Shown: positions 41,029 to 51,754 of the stretch, piece after piece | Position numbering within the stretch: the stretch's first letter is position 1 | How the letters are laid out: the number at the start of each line of letters is the position of its first letter | NCBI RefSeq assembly: GCF_004348975.1 | Contig: NZ_SMFP01000014.1 | Coordinates: 1 to 64,000 of the forward strand | Direction of reading: 5' to 3' | Source: Antarcticimicrobium sediminis | GTDB lineage: Bacteria > Pseudomonadota > Alphaproteobacteria > Rhodobacterales > Rhodobacteraceae | Length of the DNA stretch: 64,000 bases | Translations under genes and position numbers: made by a program | The notes under the pieces: generated by a model | Database searches by the model: none | Told to the model about the DNA's origin: nothing | What the model saw: the letters and a program-made list of their open reading frames with translations, nothing else

Positions 41029-42198
41029 TCACATCCCTATCCCCCGCGGCATGCGCGGAGGGGTGTCCCGCGTTGTCTTGGCGGCGGTGACGGTGGTGCC
41101 AGTGACCACCCTGTCGCCTTCGCTCAGCCCGGATTTGATCTCGGCCACGACCTTGTTGTTCAGCCCGACCTCGACCGGCTGCACCTTGGTGGTGCCGCTG
41201 GCCGGATCGTAGAGCTTCACCGTATAGCCCTGAGGCCGCTTGGACAGCGCCGAGGAGGGCACGGTCAGCACATCCTCCGCCCGGTCGAGAATGATCGAGA
41301 CTTCGGCGGTCATGCCGATACGCAGCAGATGATCGGGATTGTCCACCTCCAGCAAGCCGTTGTAATAAATCGCCTCGTCGCTTGAAATCGTGTCGCTGTC
41401 CTCGATCTCCGACGGCGCGGGTTCGACATCGCGCACGGTGGCGGTGAACTGGTGATCAGGTTCGCCCAGAATGGTGAACAGCACCTGCTGCGCGGGTTTC
41501 ACATGCACCACGTCGGCCTCGGATATTTCGGCCTTCACCACCATCTTGTCCAGCTCGGCAATCTTGACGATTGTCGGCGCGCTTTGCGTGGCGTTCACCG
41601 TCTGGCCCTCGTCATTGACGATCGCCACCACGGTGCCCGAGATCGGTGCGGTGATCTTGGTCCGATCCAGCGCAATCTGCGCGGTCGAAACCGTGACCTC
41701 GACGCTTGCTTTCTGCGCGTCCAGCGCGTCAAGCTCGGCCTTGTAGACGTCCACATCGGCTTGCGCCGTCTCAAGATCCTCCTTCGAAACGTAATCCGAG
41801 GTGATCAATTTTGTTTGCCGCGCCAACGTCCGTTCGGCCTTAATCAAGCTGGCCTTCTTTGCGGCGATCTGGGCCTTGATATTGGCCAGGTTCGCCTTTG
41901 CCGTCAGCACATCGTTCTGTTGGTCCTGACTGTCGATCTGCGCGATCAGTTCGCCTTTCTTGACCTCGTCCCCAAGTGCGACCGCCAGCGTTTCAATCTG
42001 CCCCGAGACCCGGGCGCCAACGCTGACCAACTGCTTGGCCTCCATCGTGCCCGAGGCCAGCACCGATTCCTCGACCGTGCCGCGCGTGACCGTCGCCGTG
42101 GTCGGGGGCGCCGCGTTTTCGCTGCCGGTGAAATAGAACCAGCCGCCAACCACCGCCGCCACCAAGACGAGCGGAACCAAGATGCGTATCGTTTTCAT
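41029..42198 (-). CDS. macA: MacA-type periplasmic adaptor
   Basis: A 389-residue membrane-fusion protein. An N-terminal membrane anchor (about residues 7-25) is followed by a lipoyl/barrel-sandwich part (VGARVSGQIETLAVALGDEVKKGELIAQID), a long coiled-coil hairpin (about 95-175) and beta-barrel domains. It connects MacB with an outer-membrane channel. Two inverted repeats upstream may bind a regulator. Confidence 0.92.
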   Translation of the reverse strand: MKTIRILVPLVLVAAVVGGWFYFTGSENAAPPTTATVTRGTVEESVLASGTMEAKQLVSVGARVSGQIETLAVALGDEVKKGELIAQIDSQDQQNDVLTAKANLANIKAQIAAKKASLIKAERTLARQTKLITSDYVSKEDLETAQADVDVYKAELDALDAQKASVEVTVSTAQIALDRTKITAPISGTVVAIVNDEGQTVNATQSAPTIVKIAELDKMVVKAEISEADVVHVKPAQQVLFTILGEPDHQFTATVRDVEPAPSEIEDSDTISSDEAIYYNGLLEVDNPDHLLRIGMTAEVSIILDRAEDVLTVPSSALSKRPQGYTVKLYDPASGTTKVQPVEVGLNNKVVAEIKSGLSEGDRVVTGTTVTAAKTTRDTPPRMPRGIGM

Positions 42199-42531
42199 GG
42201 GCTAAGGGCCTTTCGGGCAGAAACTTTCGAACAATGTAAGTGATACGACGGACGCCGGCGCTTCCGTCGAGGTGACGTAGGGTCACCCTTCCCAAAATGG
42301 ACGAGGGGGGCGGGGACGCGCAAGCCGAGCCCCCTGTCACTTGTTTCAAGTGCGGGGCACGCGCATAGACAGTTGGCGAAACCGGCCCAATCCCACCTTT
42401 CGCCGCGTGTCATAGCGTGCTCGTAACATCGGCCTTTGCCGCAGCGCTGCTTTCGGACATTTGCCGTTTTCGTGGCTTGCAGAGGTTCAACCGGGCTTTG
42501 GTCGTTCGAGCACATATCCCGGTTCGAGATA
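42199..42531. promoter_or_regulatory. macAB upstream region with two palindromes
   Basis: This 333-nt gap holds no convincing gene. GGTGAC-5-GTCACC lies at 42271-42287 and CACTTG-3-CAAGTG at 42338-42352, both perfect inverted repeats upstream of macA and possible operators. Short open frames here overlap each other on both strands and lack ribosome sites. Confidence 0.45.
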
Positions 42532-42861
42532 TCACCCCGGAAGCAATGCTTTTTGAACCGTCTCGTCCCAACCCAGGTAAAGCATATCCCGATCACGGAT
42601 GACCGGGCGTGCCATCACCTTGGGTTGGGCCGCGATCTGCGCTTCTGCCTCTGAATTTTTCAGCCAAACATTGAGCCCGCGGTAGTCATTCGACTTGCCA
42701 TCCACCAACCGATCCCCGAACTCTGCAATCAGTTCAGCCAATTCAACTTCGCTCAAAGGGTCAGCCCGGACATCGCGGAAGCTGACCTCCTTGCCCGCTG
42801 CTTCCAACGCCTTGCGGGCCTTTTGACACACTGCGCAGGTGTTCAATCCATAGATTATCAT
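42532..42861 (-). CDS. ArsC/Spx-family thioredoxin-fold protein
   Basis: A 109-residue protein of the arsenate reductase (ArsC)/YffB family. The N-terminal YGLNTCAVCQKA carries Cys9 and Cys12 in a CxxC, and the thioredoxin-like fold ends with VMARPVIRDRDMLYLGWDE, the RP segment of the family. CxxC rather than a single Cys is closer to Spx/YffB-type members, so arsenate reduction should not be assumed. It stands alone. Confidence 0.83.
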   Translation of the reverse strand: MIIYGLNTCAVCQKARKALEAAGKEVSFRDVRADPLSEVELAELIAEFGDRLVDGKSNDYRGLNVWLKNSEAEAQIAAQPKVMARPVIRDRDMLYLGWDETVQKALLPG

Positions 42862-43040
42862 GTCGCAATCCCCTCTGGCGATGATCCCGCAATTTCATGT
42901 ATCGCCCCTTCAGTGCAACCCATTCGACACCTGCTGCGCCAGAGCGTGACTGATTTTGCCAAAGAAGGAGGAGCGAGCCGTGCGATCTTTAACCAGATGG
43001 GGCGTGACACGACTGCGACCGATCGGGTATGTTTGTGCTC

Positions 43041-43217
43041 ATGAAACATGTCCCCAAAGAAACCACAGATGATGCGCTTATTCAGGAGTTCCTGAACAAA
43101 GGCGGCAAGGTCAGCGTCGGGAAGACCAAACCCCTTCCAAGCGAGTTGGGTTTGAGCAACAATTCCTGGAACAACAAGCTGACCAAGGAAGAAAAGGCCG
43201 CGCGCAAGAAGAAGTGA
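43041..43217 (+). CDS. Small lysine-rich hypothetical protein
   Basis: A 58-residue protein (MKHVPKETTDD to KEEKAARKKK) with a highly basic C-terminus. The sequence is not low-complexity, its codon use is like its neighbours and it has no membrane segment. An in-frame ATG at 43029 would add four residues; neither start has a strong ribosome site. The basic tail suggests nucleic-acid binding, by inference only. I do not recognise a family. It converges with the ABC-F gene. Confidence 0.55.
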   Translation: MKHVPKETTDDALIQEFLNKGGKVSVGKTKPLPSELGLSNNSWNNKLTKEEKAARKKK

Positions 43218-43365
43218 GCGTGTCGGCGGATGAATGGACCTTTTGAGGCAAGGGTCTCAAAAGGGGATATTTGGGGTGAAAGGAAAAGAGGCGCGGATCA
43301 GGAGGCGACGCAAGTGCCGCCTTGCCCCCCTGAACGATTTGCCCCACAGCGGTCTCGCCCGGCGG

Positions 43366-45222
43366 TCAGCCTTGGGCGACCTCTAGCTTTTCCTGCGCCT
43401 GCATCCAGAGGGCTTCGGCCCGGTCCAACGCCTCCATTACCTCGGCGTATTTACGCTGCCAGACTTCCATTTCGCCCAGCTTCCCGTCTTCGTAAAGCGC
43501 CGGATTGGAGAGCTTGGAGGCCAGTTTGTCGCGCATCTGGTTCAGTTTTTCGACCCGTGCCTCGCCCTTGCGAACCTCGCCGCGCAGCGCCAGAACGGCA
43601 TCGCGGCTGGCCTTTTTGGGCTTGGCCGCCTCGGCCTTGGCCGCTTGTTTTCCGGCTGGCTTGTCCGCCGAAAGCAGGAAGGAGCGGTAGGATTCGAGAT
43701 CGCCTTCATAGGGGGTCACGGTGCCGTTCGAAACCAGCCACAGCCGGTCGGCCACCAGCGACAGAAGGTGCATGTCGTGGCTGACGAGAATGACAGCGCC
43801 GGTATAGGCGGTCAGCGCCTCGACCAGCGCCTCGCGGCTTTCGATGTCGAGGTGGTTGGTCGGTTCGTCGAGGATCAGCAGATGCGGCGCATCAATCGTC
43901 GCCAGCAGCAGCGACAGCCGCGCCTTTTGTCCGCCCGAAAGCTGGCCCACGGCGGTGTCGGCCTGATCGGCGCCAAGGCCGAAACCGGCCAGTCGCGCGC
44001 GCAGACGGGATTGTTGTTCGCCAGAGCGGGCGCGCTGAAGGTGCTGGAGCGGGGTTTCGTCGATATACAGCTCGTCGACCTGATGCTGGGCGAAAAAGCC
44101 GATCCGCAGCTTGTTGGACCGGGTGATCTTGCCGTCGATCAGCGCCAACCGGTCCGACAGCATCTTGGAGAGGGTCGATTTTCCCTCGCCGTTTCGGCCC
44201 AAAAGCGCGATGCGGTCGTCCTGATCGATGCGCAGGGTCATGTTGCGCAGGATCACCTTGTCGTCATAGCCGGTCGACGCGCCCTCAAGCGAGATGATCG
44301 GCGGCGACAGCTCTTCGGGTTCGGGAAAGGTGAAAACCGTGCGCGCCACATCCTCGGGCGCGGTGATTTTTTCCATCTTTTCCAGCATCTTGACCCGCGA
44401 CTGCGCCTGTTTGGCCTTGCTGGCCTTGGCCTTGAAGCGATCGACAAAGCTTTGCAGATGGGCGCGGCGCAGGTCCTGTTTCTTGGCCGCTGCCGCCTGC
44501 AGGGCGCGCTGTTCGGCGCGTTGGCGGGCGAACTGGTCGTAGGGGCCGTTATAGAGGGTGAGCTGGCGGTCTTCCAGATGCAGGATCGCACCGACGGCGC
44601 GGTTCAGAAGACCGCGGTCGTGGCTGATGATGATGACGGTATGTGGGTAGCGCGCCAGATAGTTTTCCAGCCAGAGCGCGCCTTCGAGATCGAGATAGTT
44701 GGTCGGCTCGTCGAGCAGCAGCAGATCTGGCTGAGAGAACAGCACCGCCCCTAGGGCCACCCGCATCCGCCAGCCGCCGGAATAGTCCGAACAGGGGCGT
44801 TGCTGGTCGGCATTGCTGAAGCCCAACCCCTTGAGGATCGAAGCGGCGCGCGCTTCGGCCGACCAGGCGTCGATATCGGCCAGCCGGGTTTGCACCTCGG
44901 CGATGCGGGTGGGGTCGGTCGCATGGGTCGCTTCTTCCATCAGCTCGGCACGCTCGGTATCGGCGGCGAGCACGGTGTCGATCAGCGAGACGTCCGAGGC
45001 GGGGGCCTCTTGCGCGACGCCGCCGATGCGGGCGCGCGACGGCAGCGAGATGGACCCCGACTCCAGCGCCAGCTCGCCCCGGAGCAGGCGGAACAGCGTG
45101 GTTTTGCCCGCGCCGTTGCGTCCGATCAGGCCAACCTTGTGACCATTGGGAATGGTGGCGCTGGCGCCGTCGAAGAGCGGGCGGCCTGCGACCGCATATG
45201 ATATGTTTTTGATCCGTAGCAT
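43366..45222 (-). CDS. ABC-F family ATPase (YheS-like)
   Basis: A 618-residue soluble protein with two ABC domains: Walker A GRNGAGKTT (about residue 36) and GRNGEGKST, signatures YSGGWRMRVAL and LSGGQKARLSL, Walker B LLLLDEPTNYLD and LLILDEPTNHLD. A basic inter-domain linker (about 240-310) and a C-terminal Lys-rich coiled coil (about 535-610) are as in ABC-F ribosome-associated factors. It lacks membrane domains, so it is not a transporter. Start at ATG 45222 (MLRIKNISYAV). Confidence 0.92.
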   Translation of the reverse strand: MLRIKNISYAVAGRPLFDGASATIPNGHKVGLIGRNGAGKTTLFRLLRGELALESGSISLPSRARIGGVAQEAPASDVSLIDTVLAADTERAELMEEATHATDPTRIAEVQTRLADIDAWSAEARAASILKGLGFSNADQQRPCSDYSGGWRMRVALGAVLFSQPDLLLLDEPTNYLDLEGALWLENYLARYPHTVIIISHDRGLLNRAVGAILHLEDRQLTLYNGPYDQFARQRAEQRALQAAAAKKQDLRRAHLQSFVDRFKAKASKAKQAQSRVKMLEKMEKITAPEDVARTVFTFPEPEELSPPIISLEGASTGYDDKVILRNMTLRIDQDDRIALLGRNGEGKSTLSKMLSDRLALIDGKITRSNKLRIGFFAQHQVDELYIDETPLQHLQRARSGEQQSRLRARLAGFGLGADQADTAVGQLSGGQKARLSLLLATIDAPHLLILDEPTNHLDIESREALVEALTAYTGAVILVSHDMHLLSLVADRLWLVSNGTVTPYEGDLESYRSFLLSADKPAGKQAAKAEAAKPKKASRDAVLALRGEVRKGEARVEKLNQMRDKLASKLSNPALYEDGKLGEMEVWQRKYAEVMEALDRAEALWMQAQEKLEVAQG

Positions 45223-45271
45223 GGACGGACCACTGTCGCAGCGCCCGGTCGATGTCAATCGCTCCCGCGGC

Positions 45272-45553
45272 TTATTTCAACAGCAATCCCAGCTGATCTG
45301 CCGGGAATGAGGCAAAACCGATCATCGGGCTGTCGCCATACTCGGAAAACGCGAAAACGTGGATTTCCGAGTGCTTCACCGATGCCCGACAGAAGCTGTC
45401 TTGCTGCGGCAGGCTGTCGGGGCATGTTTCGAGATCGACATGAGGAACGGCTGCTTCGAACATGGCATAGGTCAGGGGCTGCGGGTCCTGTGCCAAAGCG
45501 GGCAGGGCGAGCAGCGCCAAGACAAGGGCGGAGAGGGGATATTTCAGGGACAT
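45272..45553 (-). CDS. Small secreted protein, unknown function
   Basis: A 93-residue protein with a clear signal peptide (KYPLSALVLALLALPALAQ, cleavage near residue 22). The mature part is about 71 residues with Cys at about 44 and 55, which could form a disulfide. No family is recognised. It lies 50 nt upstream of the ABC-F gene on the same strand. Export is the only firm inference. Confidence 0.6.
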   Translation of the reverse strand: MSLKYPLSALVLALLALPALAQDPQPLTYAMFEAAVPHVDLETCPDSLPQQDSFCRASVKHSEIHVFAFSEYGDSPMIGFASFPADQLGLLLK

Positions 45554-45721
45554 CGGTGCGGCCTTTCGATGTTGGTTTTGCGTGCGCTTGAAGTCATACT
45601 AAAAAAGTCAGGTAAGGCGAGGGGGCGTTTTGGCGCACCCGGTCCTGGCGCTGGATGGTCAAGGCTGCCCCCCTATGGTATGCGCCGAACTTGTTAAGTT
45701 CCTTCCGGACAGATCCTGACC

Positions 45722-46927
45722 ATGCGCCCAGCCCAGACCCCGCCGCATCTGCTGACCCTGATCTTGGCCAATGCGCTTTCTGTCCTGACACTGAACATGT
45801 TCCTGCCCTCGCTGCCCAAGATGGCCGAGGCGCTGCAGGCCGACTATGGCCTCGTGAATCTGTCGGTGGCGGGATATCTGGCGATTTCGGCAATCCTGCA
45901 ACTGATCATGGGGCCGCTGTCGGACAGGTTCGGGCGGCGCCCGGTGATGTTGATCAGCACGGCGATTTTCGCCGGGGCCTCGGTCGGCTGTGCGTTGGCG
46001 CAGGATATTTGGGTATTCTTGGGCTTTCGCATGCTGCAGGCGGGGATCGTGTCGGGCCAGGTGCTGTCGCGGGCGGTGATCCGGGACCTGCACGAACCCA
46101 AGGCGGCGGCAAAGATGCTGGGCCATGTTGCCATGGCGATGGCGCTGGCGCCGATGTTGGGGCCGATGCTGGGCGGCGGGCTGGACATGGCCTTTGGCTG
46201 GCGGTCCTCCTTTGTCCTGTATGCGGTGCTGGGCACCTTCATGCTGGTGATCCTTTGGGGCGATCTGGGCGAGACAAATCCCACCAGCGCAAGCCTGAGT
46301 TTTCGTGATCAGATGCGCGATTACCCCGAGCTTTTTCGCTCGCGCCGGTTCTGGGGGTACAGCCTGTGTTACGCCTTTGCCGTGGCGGGGTTCTTTTCCT
46401 TCATCACCGGGGCACCTTTGGTGGCGGCGGCGTGGTACAACCTGAGCCCCGCGGCGCTGGGGCTGGGGATCGGGATCATCACGCTGGGTTTCATGGCGGG
46501 CAATTTCGTCTCTGGCCGGATCGGCGCACGCAGCGAGTTGGTGACCATGGTTCTGGCCGGGCGTATCTTTGCCACCGTGGGGCCGGTGGCGGGGCTGGCG
46601 CTGTTCTGGTCCGGGATGGGGACGCTCTGGGTGTTTTTCGGCTCGGCCATCGTGGTGGGATTCGGCAACGGGCTGACAAATGCCAATGCCAGCGCCGGCG
46701 TGATGTCGGTGCGCCCGCGGCTGGCGGGCAGTGCCTCGGGTCTGTCGGGGGCGATGACGGTGGGGCTGGGGGCGGTGATGACCAGCATTACCGGGGCCTT
46801 GGTGACGCCGGAACACGCGCCTTATATCGTGCTGTCGATCATGCTGGTGACCAGCATCCTCGGGCTGCTCGCGGCGCTTTACGTGCGTTGGGTTGATCAG
46901 CGCGATCCCTTGCCACCGTTGAACTGA
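45722..46927 (+). CDS. Bcr/CflA-type multidrug MFS exporter
   Basis: A 401-residue permease with 12 predicted membrane helices. The MFS motif between helices 2 and 3 is GPLSDRFGRRPVML, and the opening NALSVLTLNMFLPSLPKMA resembles Bcr/CflA drug:H+ antiporters. Substrate unknown. ATG at 45722 follows a weak site. It is divergent from the small secreted-protein gene and ndk follows on the same strand. Confidence 0.9.
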   Translation: MRPAQTPPHLLTLILANALSVLTLNMFLPSLPKMAEALQADYGLVNLSVAGYLAISAILQLIMGPLSDRFGRRPVMLISTAIFAGASVGCALAQDIWVFLGFRMLQAGIVSGQVLSRAVIRDLHEPKAAAKMLGHVAMAMALAPMLGPMLGGGLDMAFGWRSSFVLYAVLGTFMLVILWGDLGETNPTSASLSFRDQMRDYPELFRSRRFWGYSLCYAFAVAGFFSFITGAPLVAAAWYNLSPAALGLGIGIITLGFMAGNFVSGRIGARSELVTMVLAGRIFATVGPVAGLALFWSGMGTLWVFFGSAIVVGFGNGLTNANASAGVMSVRPRLAGSASGLSGAMTVGLGAVMTSITGALVTPEHAPYIVLSIMLVTSILGLLAALYVRWVDQRDPLPPLN

Positions 46928-47059
46928 GGGTGCCTTGCGCGCGCCGTGGTGCGACGTGGTGCGGAAGGCTTTTCAATCGCGCCTGCCCGTGCTAGGCGGC
47001 GCGCAATGTCAGCACCGTCCCGCAGCCCCGCTGGGACGGGTACTCAAGGAGCATTTTCA

Positions 47060-47482
47060 ATGACACTGGAACGCACGTTCTCGATCATCAAACCCGACGC
47101 CACCCGCCGCAACCTGACCGGCAAGATCAACGCCAAGTTCGAAGATGCCGGCCTGCGCATCGTCGCGCAGAAGCGGATCCTGATGACCAAGGCACAGGCC
47201 GGCGAATTCTACGGCGTACACAAGGACCGCCCGTTCTATGACGAACTGTGCGAGTTCATGTCGTCCGGTCCGGTCGTGGTGCAGGTTCTGGAAGGCGAGA
47301 ACGCCATCGCCAAGAACCGTGAAGTGATGGGCGCCACCAACCCCGCAGACGCGGCCGCCGGTACTGTGCGTGCCGATTTTGCCGAGTCGGTTGGCGAAAA
47401 CTCGGTCCATGGCTCGGACGCACCGGAAACCGCCGCTGTCGAAATCGCCTATTTCTTCGCTGGCACCGAACTGGTGGGCTAA
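47060..47482 (+). CDS. ndk: Nucleoside diphosphate kinase
   Basis: Balances NTP and dNTP pools by ping-pong phosphotransfer. The 140 residues have the N-terminal TFSIIKPDA and the active-site His117 in [12 protein letters not shown]. Start ATG 47060 has caaggagc upstream; an in-frame extension to 46946 is not conserved. Two hairpins follow the gene. Confidence 0.97.
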   Translation: MTLERTFSIIKPDATRRNLTGKINAKFEDAGLRIVAQKRILMTKAQAGEFYGVHKDRPFYDELCEFMSSGPVVVQVLEGENAIAKNREVMGATNPADAAAGTVRADFAESVGENSVHGSDAPETAAVEIAYFFAGTELVG

Positions 47483-47496
47483 GCCAGCCAAAGACC

Positions 47497-47525
47497 GGGC
47501 AGGGGGCCACTGGCCCCTTGCCCTG
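47497..47525 (+). other. Hairpin after ndk
   Basis: GGGCAGGGGGCC (47497-47508) pairs with GGCCCCTTGCCC (47512-47523) around a 3-nt loop with one mismatch near the base. There is no T run, so it is more likely an RNA-stabilising hairpin than a terminator; a proper terminator follows. Confidence 0.5.
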
Positions 47526-47538
47526 CGTGTCAGACCAG

Positions 47539-47564
47539 AAAGCGCCCCACGGGGCGCTTTTTTT
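47539..47564 (+). terminator. Intrinsic terminator of ndk
   Basis: AAAGCGCCCC, a 2-base loop and GGGGCGCTTT, followed by a run of T. A textbook rho-independent terminator 57 nt after the ndk stop; the A run on its left lets it also act on the minus strand after tRNA-Gly. Confidence 0.9.
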
Positions 47565-47661
47565 GTGTCTGGATGGATTTAGGGGCTGACATTGATCATC
47601 GCGTAACGGCTACCGCGCAGTGGCGGCATTGGGTCACGGTATGTCAAAGTTTCGGAGGTTT

Positions 47662-47735
47662 TGGAGCGGGTAACGAGAATCGAACTCGTAACTTAAGCTT
47701 GGGAAGCTCGCGTGATACCTTTTCACCATACCCGC
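47662..47735 (-). tRNA. tRNA-Gly (anticodon CCC)
   Basis: A 74-nt cloverleaf on the minus strand: acceptor GCGGGTA/TACCCGC, discriminator T and encoded CCA, D stem GTGA/TCAC, anticodon loop TTCCCAA and T loop TTCGATT. The anticodon is CCC as in E. coli tRNA-Gly1. The outermost anticodon-stem pair is C27-A43, a mismatch. The 47736-47829 spacer upstream shows no gene. Confidence 0.92.
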
Positions 47736-47829
47736 GCTCTGGAGCGTTTGGATAATCGCGACGCCGCCGGGCGTCAAGGGGGGAAGACGCCCGGACTGTC
47801 GGTTTGTTTGCTGCCGCCGGGCGGGCGGT

Positions 47830-49890
47830 TCAGCTGCTCTTGCGCCGCCGCCGTCGACCGCCGGTCTCGCCTTCGCCACCACGGGTGTTGAACGACACAT
47901 CGGGGAGCGTCACCACCTTGGACAGTTCCGGAAACGGGTCGGTCTTGTGCGGGATGGCGTTGGCGGCGACGAAATGCTCCTGAAATTTCGGCTCAATCGC
48001 GGTTTCCACCTTGGTGATCTCGCGCACGGTGGCTTCGATCTCGGCACGCGAGTCGATATTGCACAGCGCGATGCGCGCACCGGTGCCGGCGGCGTTGCCC
48101 GCGCTGGTGACCTTGTTGAGCGGCGCATCGGGGATCATGCCCAGAACCATGGCGTGTTTGGTCGAGATATGGGCGCCAAAAGCCCCGGCGAGCACGATGC
48201 GATCCACCTTGTCCACGCCCATGTCGTCCATCAACAGCCGCGCCCCGGCATAGAGCGCCGATTTGGCAAGCTGGATGGCGCGGATATCGCCTTGTGTCAC
48301 GGTGATGCGCGGGCCGCCCTCGGCGCTGGCATCATGGAGCAGATAGGAATGCGTGCGCCCTTCGGGGATGCAGCGCGGCGTGCCGGTCTGTTCGGCGGAC
48401 CCGATCAGCCCAGAGGCATCGACCAGCCCGGCAATCCGCATTTCCGCCACCGCCTCGATGATACCAGAGCCGCAGATGCCGGTGATTCCGGTGGTCGCGG
48501 TGGCGGCGTCAAAGCCGGGCTCTGTCGACCACAACTCGCAGCCGATCACCTTAAAGCGGGGCTCCTTGGTCTCGGGGTCGATCTCGACCCGTTCAAGTGC
48601 CCCGGGCGCAGCGCGTTGTCCCGAGCTGATCTGCGCCCCTTCAAAGGCCGGGCCGGTGGGCGACGAGCAGGCCAGCACGCGTTCGGTATTGCCCAACAGC
48701 AATTCGGCATTGGTGCCGACATCGACAATCAACACCAGATCCTCGGATTTGCCCGGCTGTTCCGACAGTGCCACGGCGGCGGCATCGGCCCCGACATGTC
48801 CCGCGATGCAGGGCAGAAGATAGATCCGCGCCCGTGGATTCATCGCGTCGAGCCCCATCTCCAACGCGCCAAGGCGCATGGAATCGGAGGTGGCCAGCGC
48901 GAAGGGTGCCTGACCCAGTTCAACCGGGTCGAGCCCGAGCAACAGGTGGTGCATCACCGGGTTACAGACAAAGACGGTTTCAAGAATGAGGTTGGGATCA
49001 ATGCCGCTCTCGGAGGCGATGGAGCGGATCAGATCGTTGATCGCCTCGCGCACCGAGGCCGTCATCTCGCGGTCGCCGCCGGGGTTCATCATCGCGTAGG
49101 ACACCCGACTCATCAGATCCTCGCCGAACCGGATTTGCGGGTTCATGATGCCGGAAGAGGCGACAACCTCGCCGGTGTCCAGATCGGTCAGATGCGCCGC
49201 GATGGTGGTCGAGCCAAGGTCGATGGCGAGGCCGAAAAGCCCGCTTTCATGCAGGCCGGGCCAAATTTCGGTCAGGCGGGCGGCACCACCTGCATGGTCG
49301 CGGAAAAGGGCGACGGTAACCCCCCAGTTGCCCTTGCGCAGGGTGGGCTGGAGTTTCGACAGCAGGGTCAGGTCGGCGGTGATGCCGTCGATCTGCCATT
49401 GCTCGCGCAGGGCGCGTTCCAGCCGCTCCAGATCGCCGGTGGGCGAATGCATGTCGGGTTGATCCACTTCGACAAAATAGAGCCTTGTGGCCGGGTTCAT
49501 GGTGATGGCGCGGACCGAGGCGGCCTTGCGCACGACCTGGCGGTGTACCTGGCTTTCGGGGGGCACGTCGATGACAACGTCGCCCTGAACGGTCGCCTGA
49601 CAGCCCAGCCGGCGGCCCGGTTTCAGCCCGCGCTTGTCGTCATAGCGTTGCTCGACCGCGTTCCAGTCTGACAACGCCCCCTCGGAGACGGTGACACCGT
49701 GTTTGGGGAATTCCCCATAGGAGGGGGTGATCTGACATTTCGAACAGATGCCGCGCCCGCCGCAGACCGAATCGAGGTCGACACCCAACCGACGGGCGGC
49801 GGTCAGAACCGGGGTGCCCTTTGGAAAGCGTCCGCGCTTGCCAGAGGGCGTAAAGACGACGAGGGGATCGACGTGGGGATCTGTGCTCAT
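47830..49890 (-). CDS. RamA-like corrinoid reactivase (ASKHA/DUF4445 protein)
   Basis: A 686-residue protein that should reduce inactive Co(II)-corrinoid proteins in an ATP-dependent way. A plant-type [2Fe-2S] domain opens it (CGGRGICSKC at about 43-52, last Cys in RLGCQAT near 97), then a linker, then an ASKHA ATPase-like domain: AIDLGSTTIAAHLTDL (about 217), IVDVGTNAELLL and GSGIIEAVAEM, ending with LAGAFGAHI. The tail is Arg-rich (RRRRRKSS). Its likely client is the corrinoid protein at 5071-5772. It stands alone, divergent from guaB. Confidence 0.9.
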   Translation of the reverse strand: MSTDPHVDPLVVFTPSGKRGRFPKGTPVLTAARRLGVDLDSVCGGRGICSKCQITPSYGEFPKHGVTVSEGALSDWNAVEQRYDDKRGLKPGRRLGCQATVQGDVVIDVPPESQVHRQVVRKAASVRAITMNPATRLYFVEVDQPDMHSPTGDLERLERALREQWQIDGITADLTLLSKLQPTLRKGNWGVTVALFRDHAGGAARLTEIWPGLHESGLFGLAIDLGSTTIAAHLTDLDTGEVVASSGIMNPQIRFGEDLMSRVSYAMMNPGGDREMTASVREAINDLIRSIASESGIDPNLILETVFVCNPVMHHLLLGLDPVELGQAPFALATSDSMRLGALEMGLDAMNPRARIYLLPCIAGHVGADAAAVALSEQPGKSEDLVLIVDVGTNAELLLGNTERVLACSSPTGPAFEGAQISSGQRAAPGALERVEIDPETKEPRFKVIGCELWSTEPGFDAATATTGITGICGSGIIEAVAEMRIAGLVDASGLIGSAEQTGTPRCIPEGRTHSYLLHDASAEGGPRITVTQGDIRAIQLAKSALYAGARLLMDDMGVDKVDRIVLAGAFGAHISTKHAMVLGMIPDAPLNKVTSAGNAAGTGARIALCNIDSRAEIEATVREITKVETAIEPKFQEHFVAANAIPHKTDPFPELSKVVTLPDVSFNTRGGEGETGGRRRRRKSS

Positions 49891-50174
49891 GATGTGCCTG
49901 GATCATTGTTGTTCGCGCTGGGGCAACTTAGACGTTTACAGCGCAGGCGAAAGGGCGGATGCGGCAGTTTTCGATCCGCGCGCGTCATGTGGCCAGACCC
50001 GCGCGCCCGGAAGTGCGAGATCGGCGTCAATCGCCGGTCAGTTCTGAACTAGGGTCGCTTGCCAAAGTCATGATCGCGGCTTGGCAGTGTGCTCGGCTCT
50101 CCCCGTGTCGGGCCGGTGCTGGTCCTGTCTGGTCCTCAGGCTGCGGCCAATGCGTCGCAGCGACAAGGGCCGAA

Positions 50175-50204
50175 TTGACCTTTTCTCTCGCGGAGTTCCA
50201 TGAA
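50175..50204 (+). promoter_or_regulatory. Possible guaB promoter in a 354-nt gap
   Basis: TTGACC (50175-50180) and CATGAA (50199-50204) with an 18-base spacer lie about 40 nt before the guaB ATG. The gap 49891-50244 otherwise shows no gene; a repeated TGGTCCT pair (near 50117-50133) and open frames without ribosome sites are all I see. No purine riboswitch was recognised. Confidence 0.4.
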
Positions 50205-50208
50205 ATAG

Positions 50209-51693
<1,485 letters not shown>

Positions 51694-51697
51694 ACCC

Positions 51698-51733
51698 GGG
51701 CGGACCGCTCGATCAGGGCGGCCCGCTTGATAA
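51698..51733. repeat. 18-bp imperfect tandem repeat after guaB
   Basis: Units gggcggaccgctcgatca (51698-51715) and gggcggcccgcttgataa (51716-51733) differ at three bases. They start 4 nt after the guaB stop, and the second contains TGA and TAA stops in frame with each other. Confidence 0.7.
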
Positions 51734-51754
51734 CGAGATAAACGGAGAACCTTC

